In this document: positions 1 through 7,518 of the stretch, piece after piece | Position numbering within the stretch: the first letter of the stretch is position 1 | Layout: every line of letters begins with the position of its first letter | DNA from: Thermaceae bacterium | GTDB taxonomy: Bacteria > Deinococcota > Deinococci > Deinococcales > Marinithermaceae | DNA: 12,807 bases | Assembly: GCA_015490435.1 (NCBI GenBank) | Contig: WFXV01000145.1 | Coordinates: forward strand, 1-12,807 | Direction of reading: 5' to 3' | The notes under the pieces: model-generated | Databases searched by the model: none | Seen by the model: only the letters and a program-made list of their open reading frames with translations | Told to the model about the DNA's origin: nothing | Made by a program: the position numbers and the translations under genes

Positions 1-137
1 ACCAGAGCCAGCCTTTCCTGCTCGCGAGCGATTGGGGTCGGCCCGGACGAGGTCGAAGTCCAGGGGGAAGCTCTCGTCCAGCGCGATCCCGAGCGCCTTT
101 TCGCCCTCGCTCGCGAGCAGGAAAGGCTGGCTCTGGT
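1..137. repeat. Perfect 31-bp inverted repeat (arms 1-31 and 107-137, 75-base spacer) at the window edge
   Basis: Bases 1-31 are the exact reverse complement of bases 107-137; pairing stops at 32/106. The right arm encodes, on the minus strand, the GH31-like stretch LYQSQPFLLASE in frame with sensible flanking sequence. The left arm reads as RSRAGKAGSG, which does not resemble anything expected after the GH31 N-terminal domain. The 10-base palindrome GCTCGCGAGC lies inside each arm and could have served as the fold-back point. Because one arm starts at base 1, the repeat may extend beyond the window. I favour an assembly or amplification fold-back at a contig end over a real DNA element; the sequence alone cannot decide. 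Confidence 0.9.
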
Positions 138-648
138 AGAGCCGGTCGGTGGCCTCGGTGTGCTCGGTTTCGTCGGTGTTCCAGAAGGTGTAGCGGCGCC
201 CCTTCTTGTCGAGGAAGCCGGTGCGCTCGCCTAGCCCGTAGTAGCGGCGGCCCGGGGACTCCTCGAGGGTGAAGCCGAGGCCGCCGGAGTAGGGGTGGCC
301 CTCGGCGGGGGGCAGGGCCTCCTCGAGCCCGGGGAAATCCCGCCAGGGCGCCCGGGGCCGGGCGAAAAAGCGCATCGGGCCGAGGAATCCGAAGGCGAGG
401 GCGAAGGGCTCCAGGGCGAGGCCGAGCGGCGGGAGCCCCTCGGCGTGGACCCGGCCGCCCTCGAACCTTAGCGGCCGGGGCGGGCCGGGCTCGGCGGCCG
501 GGCCGGTTTTCGCGGCGTCCTCGGGGCGGAGGTGGACGAGGACGCGCCAGCCCGCCTCGTGGGCGGTGATCCGCGCCCGGGCGTGGGGGCCCTCGAGGAA
601 AAGCGCCCGCCCTTCCCCCCGGACGCGGTCGAAGGCCAGGGGGACCAT
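1..648 (-). CDS. GH31-family alpha-glucosidase-like protein, N-terminal part (cut by window edge)
   Basis: This frame runs 216 codons from ATG at 648 to the window edge without a stop. Residues 1-100 form a beta-rich, poorly conserved N-terminal region. Residues 136-180 carry the signature of the GH31 N-terminal galactose-mutarotase-like domain: RYYGLGERTGFLDKKGRRY, then FWNTDE, then DRLYQSQPFLL, followed by GIALDESFPLDFDL at 187-200. Family members hydrolyse terminal alpha-linked glucose or related sugars with a retaining mechanism; the catalytic aspartates lie in the missing barrel, so substrate cannot be judged. There is no signal peptide, so it is probably cytoplasmic. It starts 18 nt after the upstream methyltransferase gene; AGGGGG about 12 nt before the ATG is a possible ribosome site. 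The last ten residues (207-216) come from the inverted repeat arm and are probably not genuine. Confidence 0.85.
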   Translation of the reverse strand, partial: MVPLAFDRVRGEGRALFLEGPHARARITAHEAGWRVLVHLRPEDAAKTGPAAEPGPPRPLRFEGGRVHAEGLPPLGLALEPFALAFGFLGPMRFFARPRAPWRDFPGLEEALPPAEGHPYSGGLGFTLEESPGRRYYGLGERTGFLDKKGRRYTFWNTDETEHTEATDRLYQSQPFLLASEGEKALGIALDESFPLDFDLVRADPNRSRAGKAGSG

Positions 649-666
649 ACCCCTACTATGCCCCCT

Positions 667-1824
667 TCAGGGGGCGAGGGGGTAGGGCTCGAGCACCAGC
701 GTCTTCAGGTAGAGCGTCTCGGGGACCTGGGCGACCCAGGGGTGGTCCTCGGGCTGGTGGGTGATCCGCACCACGTGAAAGCGCGTTTTGGTGTCGGCGC
801 CGGCGCGGCGGGCCGCCTCTAAGAGGTCCGCCTCCTTCACGTAGTAGCTGCAGGAGGAGACCCAGACCCGGCCCCCGGGGGCGAGGAGGCGGAAGGCGTG
901 GGCGAGGAGCTCGGTGAAGATCCGCTTGGCCCGGGGGAGCTCGCGGGGGCTTTTCGCGAGCGCGGGGGGGTCGAGCACGATCCGGTCGAACCTTCGCCCC
1001 TCGGCGACGAGGGCGGCGAGCACCGCGGGGGCGTCCCCCGAGCGCACGTCCACCGCGACCCCGAGCGCGCGGGCCGCGCGGTCCAGCACCCCGAGGGCGG
1101 CGAGGTCCTTGTCCACTGCTAGCGCCCGGGCGCCCTTCCGTGCCGCCCGGAGGGCGAAGCCGCCGACGTGGCTGTAGACGTCGAGCACCACCATGCTGGG
1201 CCCCACCTCGGCCTCGAAGAGCCTTCGGTTTTCCCTTTGGTCGAGGTAGAAGCCCTTGGTCTGGGCGAGCTCGAGGGGGAGCTCGAAGCGAATCCCGTCC
1301 TCCTCGTAGACCAGGGTCTCGGGCGGCGCGCCCCAAAGGGCCTGCCTTTCCAGGGAAAGCCCCGCTTTCCTGGTGTACTCGGTGGGCACGAGGAGCGCGC
1401 TTTGGGCCCCGGTGGCAGCCTTTAGCGCGGGAATCCAGCGGTCCTTGAGCGCCCATGCGCCCTGGGTCCGCGCCTGGACCAGGAGCACTTCGCCGAAGCG
1501 GTCCACCACCAACCCGGGAAGCCCGTCGGCTTCGGCGTGGACCAGCCGGTGGTAGGGCCCAAGCCCTGCCCGGCGCCGGCCCGCTTCCAAAAAGCGGGCC
1601 TCGAAGAAGGCTCCGTCGAGCGGTCCCTCGTCGAAGCGGTAGAGCCGGAGGGCGGCCCGCGACCCGGGCTCGAAGTAGCCGACCCCGAGCGGCTCGCCCC
1701 CCGCCGCGAGCAGCCGGGTGACCCCGGGGGCCTTCGGGACCTCGGCGAGCTCGTCGGCGTAGACCGTGGGGTAGAAGTTCTTGACCTTCTTTTCCTTGCC
1801 CGGTTTGAGGACGGCCCGCTGCAC
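667..1824 (-). CDS. Class I SAM-dependent 23S rRNA (cytosine-C5) methyltransferase, RlmI/RlmO type (COG1092)
   Basis: A 385-residue protein, the usual length for this family, predicted to transfer a methyl group from S-adenosylmethionine to a cytosine of 23S rRNA in the cytoplasm. The N-terminal ~75 residues match the PUA-like RNA-binding region. HAEADGLPGLVVDRFGE at 96-112 and the hallmark GFYLDQRENRR at 191-201 follow. The Rossmann domain has motif I VLDVYSHVGGFAL at 213-225, an acidic motif II at D238, motif IV VLDPPALAKS at 283-292, and motif VI SSCSYY at 323-328 with the presumed catalytic Cys325. The start is GTG (1824-1822), four bases after the stop of the upstream gene, with TAGGGGGG directly before it. 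Known family members include E. coli RlmI (C1962) and Thermus RlmO (C1942); I cannot tell which site this enzyme modifies. Confidence 0.93.
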   Translation of the reverse strand: MQRAVLKPGKEKKVKNFYPTVYADELAEVPKAPGVTRLLAAGGEPLGVGYFEPGSRAALRLYRFDEGPLDGAFFEARFLEAGRRRAGLGPYHRLVHAEADGLPGLVVDRFGEVLLVQARTQGAWALKDRWIPALKAATGAQSALLVPTEYTRKAGLSLERQALWGAPPETLVYEEDGIRFELPLELAQTKGFYLDQRENRRLFEAEVGPSMVVLDVYSHVGGFALRAARKGARALAVDKDLAALGVLDRAARALGVAVDVRSGDAPAVLAALVAEGRRFDRIVLDPPALAKSPRELPRAKRIFTELLAHAFRLLAPGGRVWVSSCSYYVKEADLLEAARRAGADTKTRFHVVRITHQPEDHPWVAQVPETLYLKTLVLEPYPLAP

Positions 1825-1828
1825 CCCC

Positions 1829-2532
1829 CTAGGATTTCACGAGGGCGCGGAGGGGATCGAGGTCGCTCGCGGTGAAGAAGCGGCCGATGCCGAGATCCGC
1901 GAGCACGGGCTGGGCCATGGGGTGCGCGGGGAGCTCGAGGAAGACTGCTTGCAGCGCTTCGAGCTCTTCCTTGAAGGCGGGCGCCAGCAGGAAGAGGTGC
2001 GAGAACCGGCGTTCGTTCGAGCGAAATACGAGCGCCGTGCCCTCGCGCGAAACGGGGAGAGGGCCTCGTAGAAGTCCCGGTAGAGCACGCCCGTAGTGAG
2101 CTCTCCCCGGCGCAGGGCGTCGAGCACCTCGCCCCAGCTGGAATAGGGCCGGTAGCGCTTGGGTACGATCCCCCGCTCGGCGAGGAGGCGTTTGGCCAGC
2201 AGGGTGGCGAACTGCCCCTCCACCACGCCCACCTCGGCACCGTCGAAGGCCTCGAGCGCCTTTGGAACGCCTTCGCGCACCAAGAAGACCGCTTCGTCGT
2301 AGCGGTCGTTTTGCACCACCGGGAGGAAGCCGTGTTCGTCCACCAGTCGGAGGGCGTCGAGGGGATTGGCGTAGATCAGGTCTGCTTGGGTCCAAAGCCG
2401 GTAGAACTCGGGAAAGTCCGCCGCCGGTTGGAAGCCGAACGCGCGGCCGGATACCGCGCCGAGGACCACGAAGAACTCGATCCAAAGGGGCAGCCCCCGG
2501 GCGGTGTCGTGGGGACAAACGGTCGCGCGCAT
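1829..2532 (-). pseudogene. PhnD-like substrate-binding domain protein, broken by a single-base frameshift
   Basis: Two overlapping frames together give one protein of 234 residues. From ATG 2532 the frame encodes residues 1-160, including RATVCPHDTARG at 2-13, ADLIYANPLDALRL at 50-63 and FLPVVQNDRYDEAVFLV at 69-85. These resemble the phosphonate/phosphate-type periplasmic binding fold (PhnD family, PF12974). After residue 160 this frame turns into Ser/Arg-rich nonsense, while another frame continues sensibly (SREGTALVFRSNERRFSH onward) to TAG at 1831-1829. One missing base in the four-base run 2054-2057 (G on plus, C on minus) would join them as EALSP-VSREG. The length of 704 nt is one short of 235 codons. 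It could be a recent pseudogene or a homopolymer sequencing error. There is no signal peptide and no ABC permease or ATPase nearby, so a transport role is doubtful. An in-frame GTG at 2541 is an alternative start; ATG is preferred because GTGAGG precedes it. Confidence 0.75.
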
Positions 2533-2539
2533 GTTCCTC

Positions 2540-2545
2540 ACCCTA
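2540..2545 (-). promoter_or_regulatory. Putative -10 box (TAGGGT) of a leaderless promoter for the minus-strand genes
   Basis: Read on the minus strand, TAGGGT fits the TANNNT -10 pattern and is followed by exactly 7 nt before the ATG at 2532. Transcription would then begin at or next to the A of the start codon, as is common in Deinococcus-Thermus bacteria. No convincing -35 hexamer is visible 16-18 nt upstream (TAAAGT is the closest), and GTGAGG could instead act as a ribosome site on a longer transcript. Confidence 0.35.
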
Positions 2546-2559
2546 GAGGGGCGAGCGCG

Positions 2560-2565
2560 TAAACT
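2560..2565 (+). promoter_or_regulatory. Putative -10 box (TAAACT) of a leaderless promoter for the 88-residue protein gene
   Basis: TAAACT matches the TANNNT -10 pattern and lies exactly 7 nt before the GTG start at 2573, so the transcript would start at the start codon. Only a weak AGG (2568-2570) is available as a ribosome site, which supports a leaderless start. A -35 element is not clear at 17-18 nt upstream. The box sits in the only AT-rich patch of the 40-base divergent spacer. Confidence 0.45.
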
Positions 2566-2572
2566 TTAGGTC

Positions 2573-2839
2573 GTGAAACTCTTTCTGGTCACTAACGAGC
2601 TTTCCGCCGAGGGCCCGGGGCGGGTGGAGGCGGTCTATTTGGTCGCCGCCGAGAGCGAGGAGGAGGCCTTGAGGAAGGCCCGCGCCCGCGGCGGCGAGGC
2701 GGTGCTCCGCCAGCGGGTCCGGCCGCTTCGCTTCGAGTCCGACGGCACCACCCTGGTCTGGATGGGCCTGCTCTCCGGCGAGGTGGAGCGGGCCGAGGGC
2801 AAGACCAAGCGAAGCAGCGGGATGCGCATCGAAAGGTGA
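2573..2839 (+). CDS. Conserved-looking hypothetical protein, 88 residues
   Basis: I do not recognise this protein. It starts at GTG 2573 and ends at TGA 2837-2839. Residues 1-25 look like two beta strands (KLFLVTNEL, then VEAVYLVAA). Residues 27-41 form a charged helix (ESEEEALRKARARGG), a pattern seen in small domains of the form 'strand, A-x-S-x-E-E-A, helix'. A second strand pair follows around 43-70, with a basic tail (EGKTKRSSGMRIER). Codon use matches the neighbours, with G/C-rich third positions. There are no cysteines, no membrane segment and no signal peptide. It stands alone between the divergent spacer and the nuo leader, so a role with complex I is not implied by more than position. 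Confidence 0.8.
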   Translation: MKLFLVTNELSAEGPGRVEAVYLVAAESEEEALRKARARGGEAVLRQRVRPLRFESDGTTLVWMGLLSGEVERAEGKTKRSSGMRIER

Positions 2840-2842
2840 GCT

Positions 2843-2867
2843 GGGAGGGGGCGAATGGCCCCCTCTC
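2843..2867 (+). terminator. GC-rich hairpin just after the 88-residue gene, possible intrinsic terminator
   Basis: Bases 2843-2852 (GGGAGGGGGC) pair with 2858-2867 over ten contiguous positions including one G-U, leaving a five-base loop GAATG. The stem begins three bases after the stop codon. The tail CCTCCTTAAG has only a few T residues, so termination would be weak or partial. It may instead be an attenuating or processing hairpin in the leader of the nuo transcript. Confidence 0.45.
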
Positions 2868-2873
2868 CCTCCT

Positions 2874-2879
2874 TAAGAT
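2874..2879 (+). promoter_or_regulatory. Possible -10 box (TAAGAT) for the nuo operon
   Basis: TAAGAT fits TANNNT and is the best AT-rich hexamer in the 109-base gap before nuoA. If used, the transcript would start near 2886 and carry a leader of about 60 nt. No -35 hexamer is visible at the right distance because that position lies in the GC hairpin. Read-through from the leaderless promoter at 2560-2565 is an alternative source of nuo message. Confidence 0.25.
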
Positions 2880-2899
2880 GGGTGAGGACTTTGGGAGCC

Positions 2900-2923
2900 C
2901 TTGGCGGAGCTCGCCCCGCCAAG
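2900..2923 (+). other. Leader hairpin upstream of nuoA
   Basis: Bases 2900-2907 (CTTGGCGG) pair perfectly with 2916-2923 (CCGCCAAG), with an eight-base loop AGCTCGCC. The hairpin ends 13 nt before the nuoA ribosome site and is not followed by T residues, so it is not a terminator. It may stabilise the 5' end of the long nuo transcript or have no role. Confidence 0.4.
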
Positions 2924-2936
2924 TGAAGTTGGTCAC

Positions 2937-2943
2937 GAGGAGG
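2937..2943 (+). promoter_or_regulatory. Shine-Dalgarno site GAGGAGG that fixes the nuoA start
   Basis: GAGGAGG lies five bases before ATG 2949, an ideal distance. It rules out the longer in-frame reading that begins upstream at 2901, whose extra 16 residues do not resemble NuoA. Confidence 0.85.
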
Positions 2944-2948
2944 CCGGT

Positions 2949-3328
2949 ATGGATCCGCTCGTCGAGTACCTAAACGCGCTCATCTACCTCGCGATCGCCG
3001 CCTTTATCGGGGTGGCGCTTTTGCTTATTGGCTACCTCTTCGGCCCCAAAAGGCCGAGTGCGACCAAGCTCGCGGCCTACGAGTCGGGCAACGAGCCGAT
3101 GGGGTACGCGCGCCGCTTCCCAGCCCACTTCTACGCGGTGGGGTTGCTCTTCATCCTCTTCGACGTCGAGGTGGCCTTTCTCTGGCCGTATGCGGTGAGC
3201 GCGAAGAAGCTGGGGCTCGTCGGCTACGCCGCCGCGCTCTTCTTCGTTCTCGCGCTCCTCGCCGGCCTCCTTTACGAGTGGAAGAAGGGCACGATGGAGA
3301 TGCTTCCCAAGGGGAGGAGGGACCGCGG

Positions 3329-3332
<4 letters not shown>
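2949..3332 (+). CDS. nuoA: NADH-quinone oxidoreductase subunit A (complex I; Nqo7)
   Basis: A 127-residue membrane-arm subunit that packs beside NuoH at the junction with the hydrophilic arm and helps form the link between quinone reduction and proton pumping. Three hydrophobic segments are visible at about 10-31, 60-82 and 88-110. The conserved loop YESGNEP at 44-50 lies between the first two; mitochondrial ND3 has a switch Cys in this loop, here Ser46. The second helix carries FILFDVEVAFLWPYAV with the conserved acidic pair D72 and E74. Thermus Nqo7 is about 119 residues; the extra basic tail KGRRDRG here is encoded by the ribosome site of nuoB. First gene of the operon; its stop overlaps the nuoB start (GTGA). 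Confidence 0.97.
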
Positions 3333-3862
<530 letters not shown>

Positions 3863-3863
3863 C

Positions 3864-4453
3864 GTGCGGAGGGACCAAGCGAAAGCCTACGCCGAGGAAA
3901 AGGGCATCCCGGTCCGCGAGGAACACGGGATGCTCCACCTGGTGCTGCCGCTTCCTGAGCTCAAGGTCCACATGCGGGCCTTCAAGGAGATGGGGTTTAA
4001 CTACCTCGCCGACGTGATCGGCGTGGACTACCTCGAATACCCCGAGGGCACTTCCTGGCAGCACCCCGAGCGCTTCGCGGTGATCTACGAGCTCGTGAGC
4101 ATGCCGGGCTTCGCGGACGGCGACGGCAGCCGGATCTACCCCCGGGTCTACGTGCCCGAGAAGAAGCCGAGGCTCGAAAGCGTCACCGACCTCTGGCCCA
4201 GCGCGAACTTCCCCGAGCGCGAGGTCTACGACCTCTTCGGCCTCGTCTTCGAGGGGCACCCGGACCTGAGGCGGATCCTTCTCCCTGAGGACGCCGAGGG
4301 GCACCCCCTACGCAAGGACCACTCCCTCGGCGAGACCCCGACGCTCTTTGGTGAGGGGCGCTACATCGACCCCGCGTCCTTCCGCGCGGGGCTTAGGGGC
4401 AAGGACAAGGGGCTCACCGGCTGGCGCGGCGGCCGGAGGAAGGGGGAGCGGCG

Positions 4454-4457
<4 letters not shown>
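3864..4457 (+). CDS. nuoC: NADH-quinone oxidoreductase subunit C (complex I; Nqo5)
   Basis: A 197-residue structural subunit of the quinone module, of the 30-kDa family, with no redox centre; it braces NuoD and NuoB on the hydrophilic arm. The family signature spans 115-151: FPEREVYDLFGLVFEGH, then PDLRRILLPED and HPLRKD. Residues 40-95 form the alpha/beta core (FNYLADVIGVDYLEYPEG, FAVIYELVSM). GTG 3864 is chosen because it is one base after the nuoB stop and AAGGGGG precedes it. The tail GGRRKGERR is strongly basic and is encoded by the purine-rich ribosome site of nuoD; it is probably disordered. Length is close to the Thermus protein (about 207). Confidence 0.97.
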
Positions 4458-5644
<1,187 letters not shown>

Positions 5645-5650
5645 TCGGCG

Positions 5651-6196
5651 ATGGGGTTCTTTGACGACAAACAAGACTGGCTCGAGATCGTCTTCCGAAA
5701 CTACCCCCCGGAAAACCGCCGGGCGGCGGTGATGCCCCTCCTTCGCAAGGTGCAGCAGGAGGAGGGCTACGTCAGCGAGGAGCACATCCGCGAGATCGCC
5801 GAGCTCGTGGGCACCACCCCGACCCAGGTGCGGGGGGTGATGAGCTTTTACTCCTACTACCAGGCGGTGCCCACCGGGAAGTACCACCTCCAGGTCTGCG
5901 CCACCCTCTCCTGCAAGCTCGCCGGGGCCGAGGAGCTTTGGGACACGCTCCGGGCCGAGCTCGGCATCGGGCCCGGCGAGGTCACCCCGGACGGGCTTTT
6001 TTCCATCCAGAAGGTGGAGTGCCTGGGGGCCTGCCACGTGGGGCCGGTGGTGCAGGTGAACGACGAGCCCTACGTCGAGTGCGTCACCAAGGAGCGCCTG
6101 AAGGCCCTCCTCGAGGGGCTCCGCGCCGGTAAGCGCCTGGAGGAGATCGAGCTCCCCGGTTCCTGCGGCCACCACGTCAGGGAGGAGGAAGCATGA
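5651..6196 (+). CDS. nuoE: NADH-quinone oxidoreductase subunit E (complex I; Nqo2), [2Fe-2S] cluster N1a
   Basis: A 181-residue, 24-kDa-family subunit of the NADH-oxidising module, the same length as Thermus Nqo2. An N-terminal helical bundle (about 1-75) is followed by a thioredoxin-like fold. The N1a ligands are C83 and C88 (QVCATLSCKL) and C124 and C128 (VECLGACHVG), at the same numbers as in Thermus. C144 and C172 are also present; I recall these forming a disulphide in the Thermus structure. The cluster is off the main electron path and is thought to take one electron from FMN transiently. ATG 5651 is six bases after the nuoD stop with AGGTGAT at 5639-5645; the stop overlaps nuoF as ATGA. 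Confidence 0.98.
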   Translation: MGFFDDKQDWLEIVFRNYPPENRRAAVMPLLRKVQQEEGYVSEEHIREIAELVGTTPTQVRGVMSFYSYYQAVPTGKYHLQVCATLSCKLAGAEELWDTLRAELGIGPGEVTPDGLFSIQKVECLGACHVGPVVQVNDEPYVECVTKERLKALLEGLRAGKRLEEIELPGSCGHHVREEEA

Positions 6197-7515
6197 GCGA
6201 GGGGCCCATCGTATCCGGCCACGACCCCCGCTTCGAGCGGACGCTCTACGCCCACGTGGGCAAGCCCGACGCCCACACCCTCGACTACTACCTGTCCCAC
6301 GGGGGCTACGAGGCGGCGAAGAAGGCGCTCACCCAGATGACCCCCGACGAGGTCATCGAGGAGGTGAAGCGCTCGGGGCTCAGGGGCCGCGGCGGTGCCG
6401 GCTTCCCCACCGGGCTCAAGTGGTCCTTCATGCCCAAGGACGACGGCCAGCAGCACTACATCATCATGAACGCCGACGAGTCCGAGCCTGGCTCGTTCAA
6501 GGACCGCTACATCCTCGAGGACGACCCCCATCAGGCGATCGAGGGGATGATCATTGCCGGCTACGCCATCCGCGCCACCAAGGGCTACATCTACATCCGG
6601 GGCGAGTACCGGAAGGGCTACGACCGCCTGATGGCCGCGATCGAGGAGGCCTACGCCCGGGGGTATTTGGGCAAGAACCTCTTCGGCTCGGGCTTCGATT
6701 TCGACCTCTACGTCCACCGCGGCGCCGGGGCCTATATCTGCGGCGAGGAGACCGCGCTGATGAACTCGCTCGAGGGGCTAAGGGCGAACCCCCGGCTCAA
6801 GCCCCCCTTCCCGGCGCAAAAGGGCCTTTTCGGCAAGCCCACCACCATCAACAACGTCGAGACCATCGCGAGCGTGGTGCACATCGTCGCCCGCGGGGCC
6901 GACTGGTTCGCCTCCATGGGCTACGACAAGTCCAAGGGGATGAAGCTCTACCAGGTCTCGGGTCCCGCCAAGCGGCCCGGGGTCTACGAGCTCCCCATGG
7001 GGACCACCTTCCGCGAGCTCATCTTCGACTGGGCCGGGGGGGTGAAGGAGCCCATCAAGGCGATCATCCCCGGGGGTTCCTCGACGCCGATGCTGCCCTT
7101 TACCGACGAGATCCTCGACACCCCGATGGACTACGAGCACCTGGCGGAGAAGGGCAGCATGCTCGGCACCGGCGGGGTGATCCTGATCCCCGAGTCGGTC
7201 TGCGTGGTGGACGTGATCTGGAACCTGGTGCGTTTTTACGCCCACGAGTCCTGCGGCAAGTGCACCCCCTGCCGCGAGGGGGTGGCGGGGTGGCTGGTAA
7301 AGCTCCTCGGGCAGCTCGAGCGCGGCAAGGGCAAGCCCGGCGACATCGAGCTCATCGAGGACCTCCTCGACAACATCGAGGGCAAGAGCTTCTGCCCCCT
7401 GGCCGACGCCGCCGTCTGGCCGGTCCGGGGCGCGCTTCGCCACTTCCGCCACGAGTTCGAGCACCACATCGAGAAGGGGACCTGCGCGGTCCATGGCGGG
7501 AGCCGCTGGGGGTAG
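6193..7515 (+). CDS. nuoF: NADH-quinone oxidoreductase subunit F (complex I; Nqo1), NADH/FMN site and cluster N3
   Basis: A 440-residue flavoprotein that binds NADH and FMN and feeds electrons through [4Fe-4S] cluster N3 into NuoG. The glycine-rich nucleotide loop GRGGAGFPTGLKW is at 65-77. NADESEPGSFKDR (93-105) and YICGEETALMNSLEG (181-195) form the FMN and NADH pocket. The N3 ligands are C354, C357 and C360 (ESCGKCTPCREG) plus C401 (SFCPLADA), one position beyond the Thermus numbers. The C-terminal helical bundle ends in HIEKGTCAVHGG. No unusual change is seen in the active site. GGAGGAGGAAGC stands directly before ATG 6193, which overlaps the nuoE stop; nuoG follows after three bases. Confidence 0.98.
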   Translation: MSEGPIVSGHDPRFERTLYAHVGKPDAHTLDYYLSHGGYEAAKKALTQMTPDEVIEEVKRSGLRGRGGAGFPTGLKWSFMPKDDGQQHYIIMNADESEPGSFKDRYILEDDPHQAIEGMIIAGYAIRATKGYIYIRGEYRKGYDRLMAAIEEAYARGYLGKNLFGSGFDFDLYVHRGAGAYICGEETALMNSLEGLRANPRLKPPFPAQKGLFGKPTTINNVETIASVVHIVARGADWFASMGYDKSKGMKLYQVSGPAKRPGVYELPMGTTFRELIFDWAGGVKEPIKAIIPGGSSTPMLPFTDEILDTPMDYEHLAEKGSMLGTGGVILIPESVCVVDVIWNLVRFYAHESCGKCTPCREGVAGWLVKLLGQLERGKGKPGDIELIEDLLDNIEGKSFCPLADAAVWPVRGALRHFRHEFEHHIEKGTCAVHGGSRWG

Positions 7516-7518
7516 GCG

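Noticed and set aside
1..31. The edge inverted repeat as a mobile-element terminus or a regulatory hairpin
   Set aside because: Both arms lie within coding sequence, one arm encodes a conserved enzyme motif, and there is no associated recombinase. An artefact explains it more simply.
656..1456. A 266-codon minus-strand frame overlapping the rRNA methyltransferase
   Set aside because: Arg/Gly/Pro-rich shadow frame inside a gene whose motifs are all in the other frame.
2901..2948. Longer NuoA start 16 codons upstream
   Set aside because: The extra residues do not resemble NuoA, the upstream start is a TTG within a hairpin, and an ideal Shine-Dalgarno sits five bases before ATG 2949.
3278..3328. 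Longer NuoB start 17 codons upstream
   Set aside because: It lies wholly inside nuoA, and the added residues are unlike the family. GTG 3329 has a proper ribosome site and gives a length near that of Thermus Nqo6.
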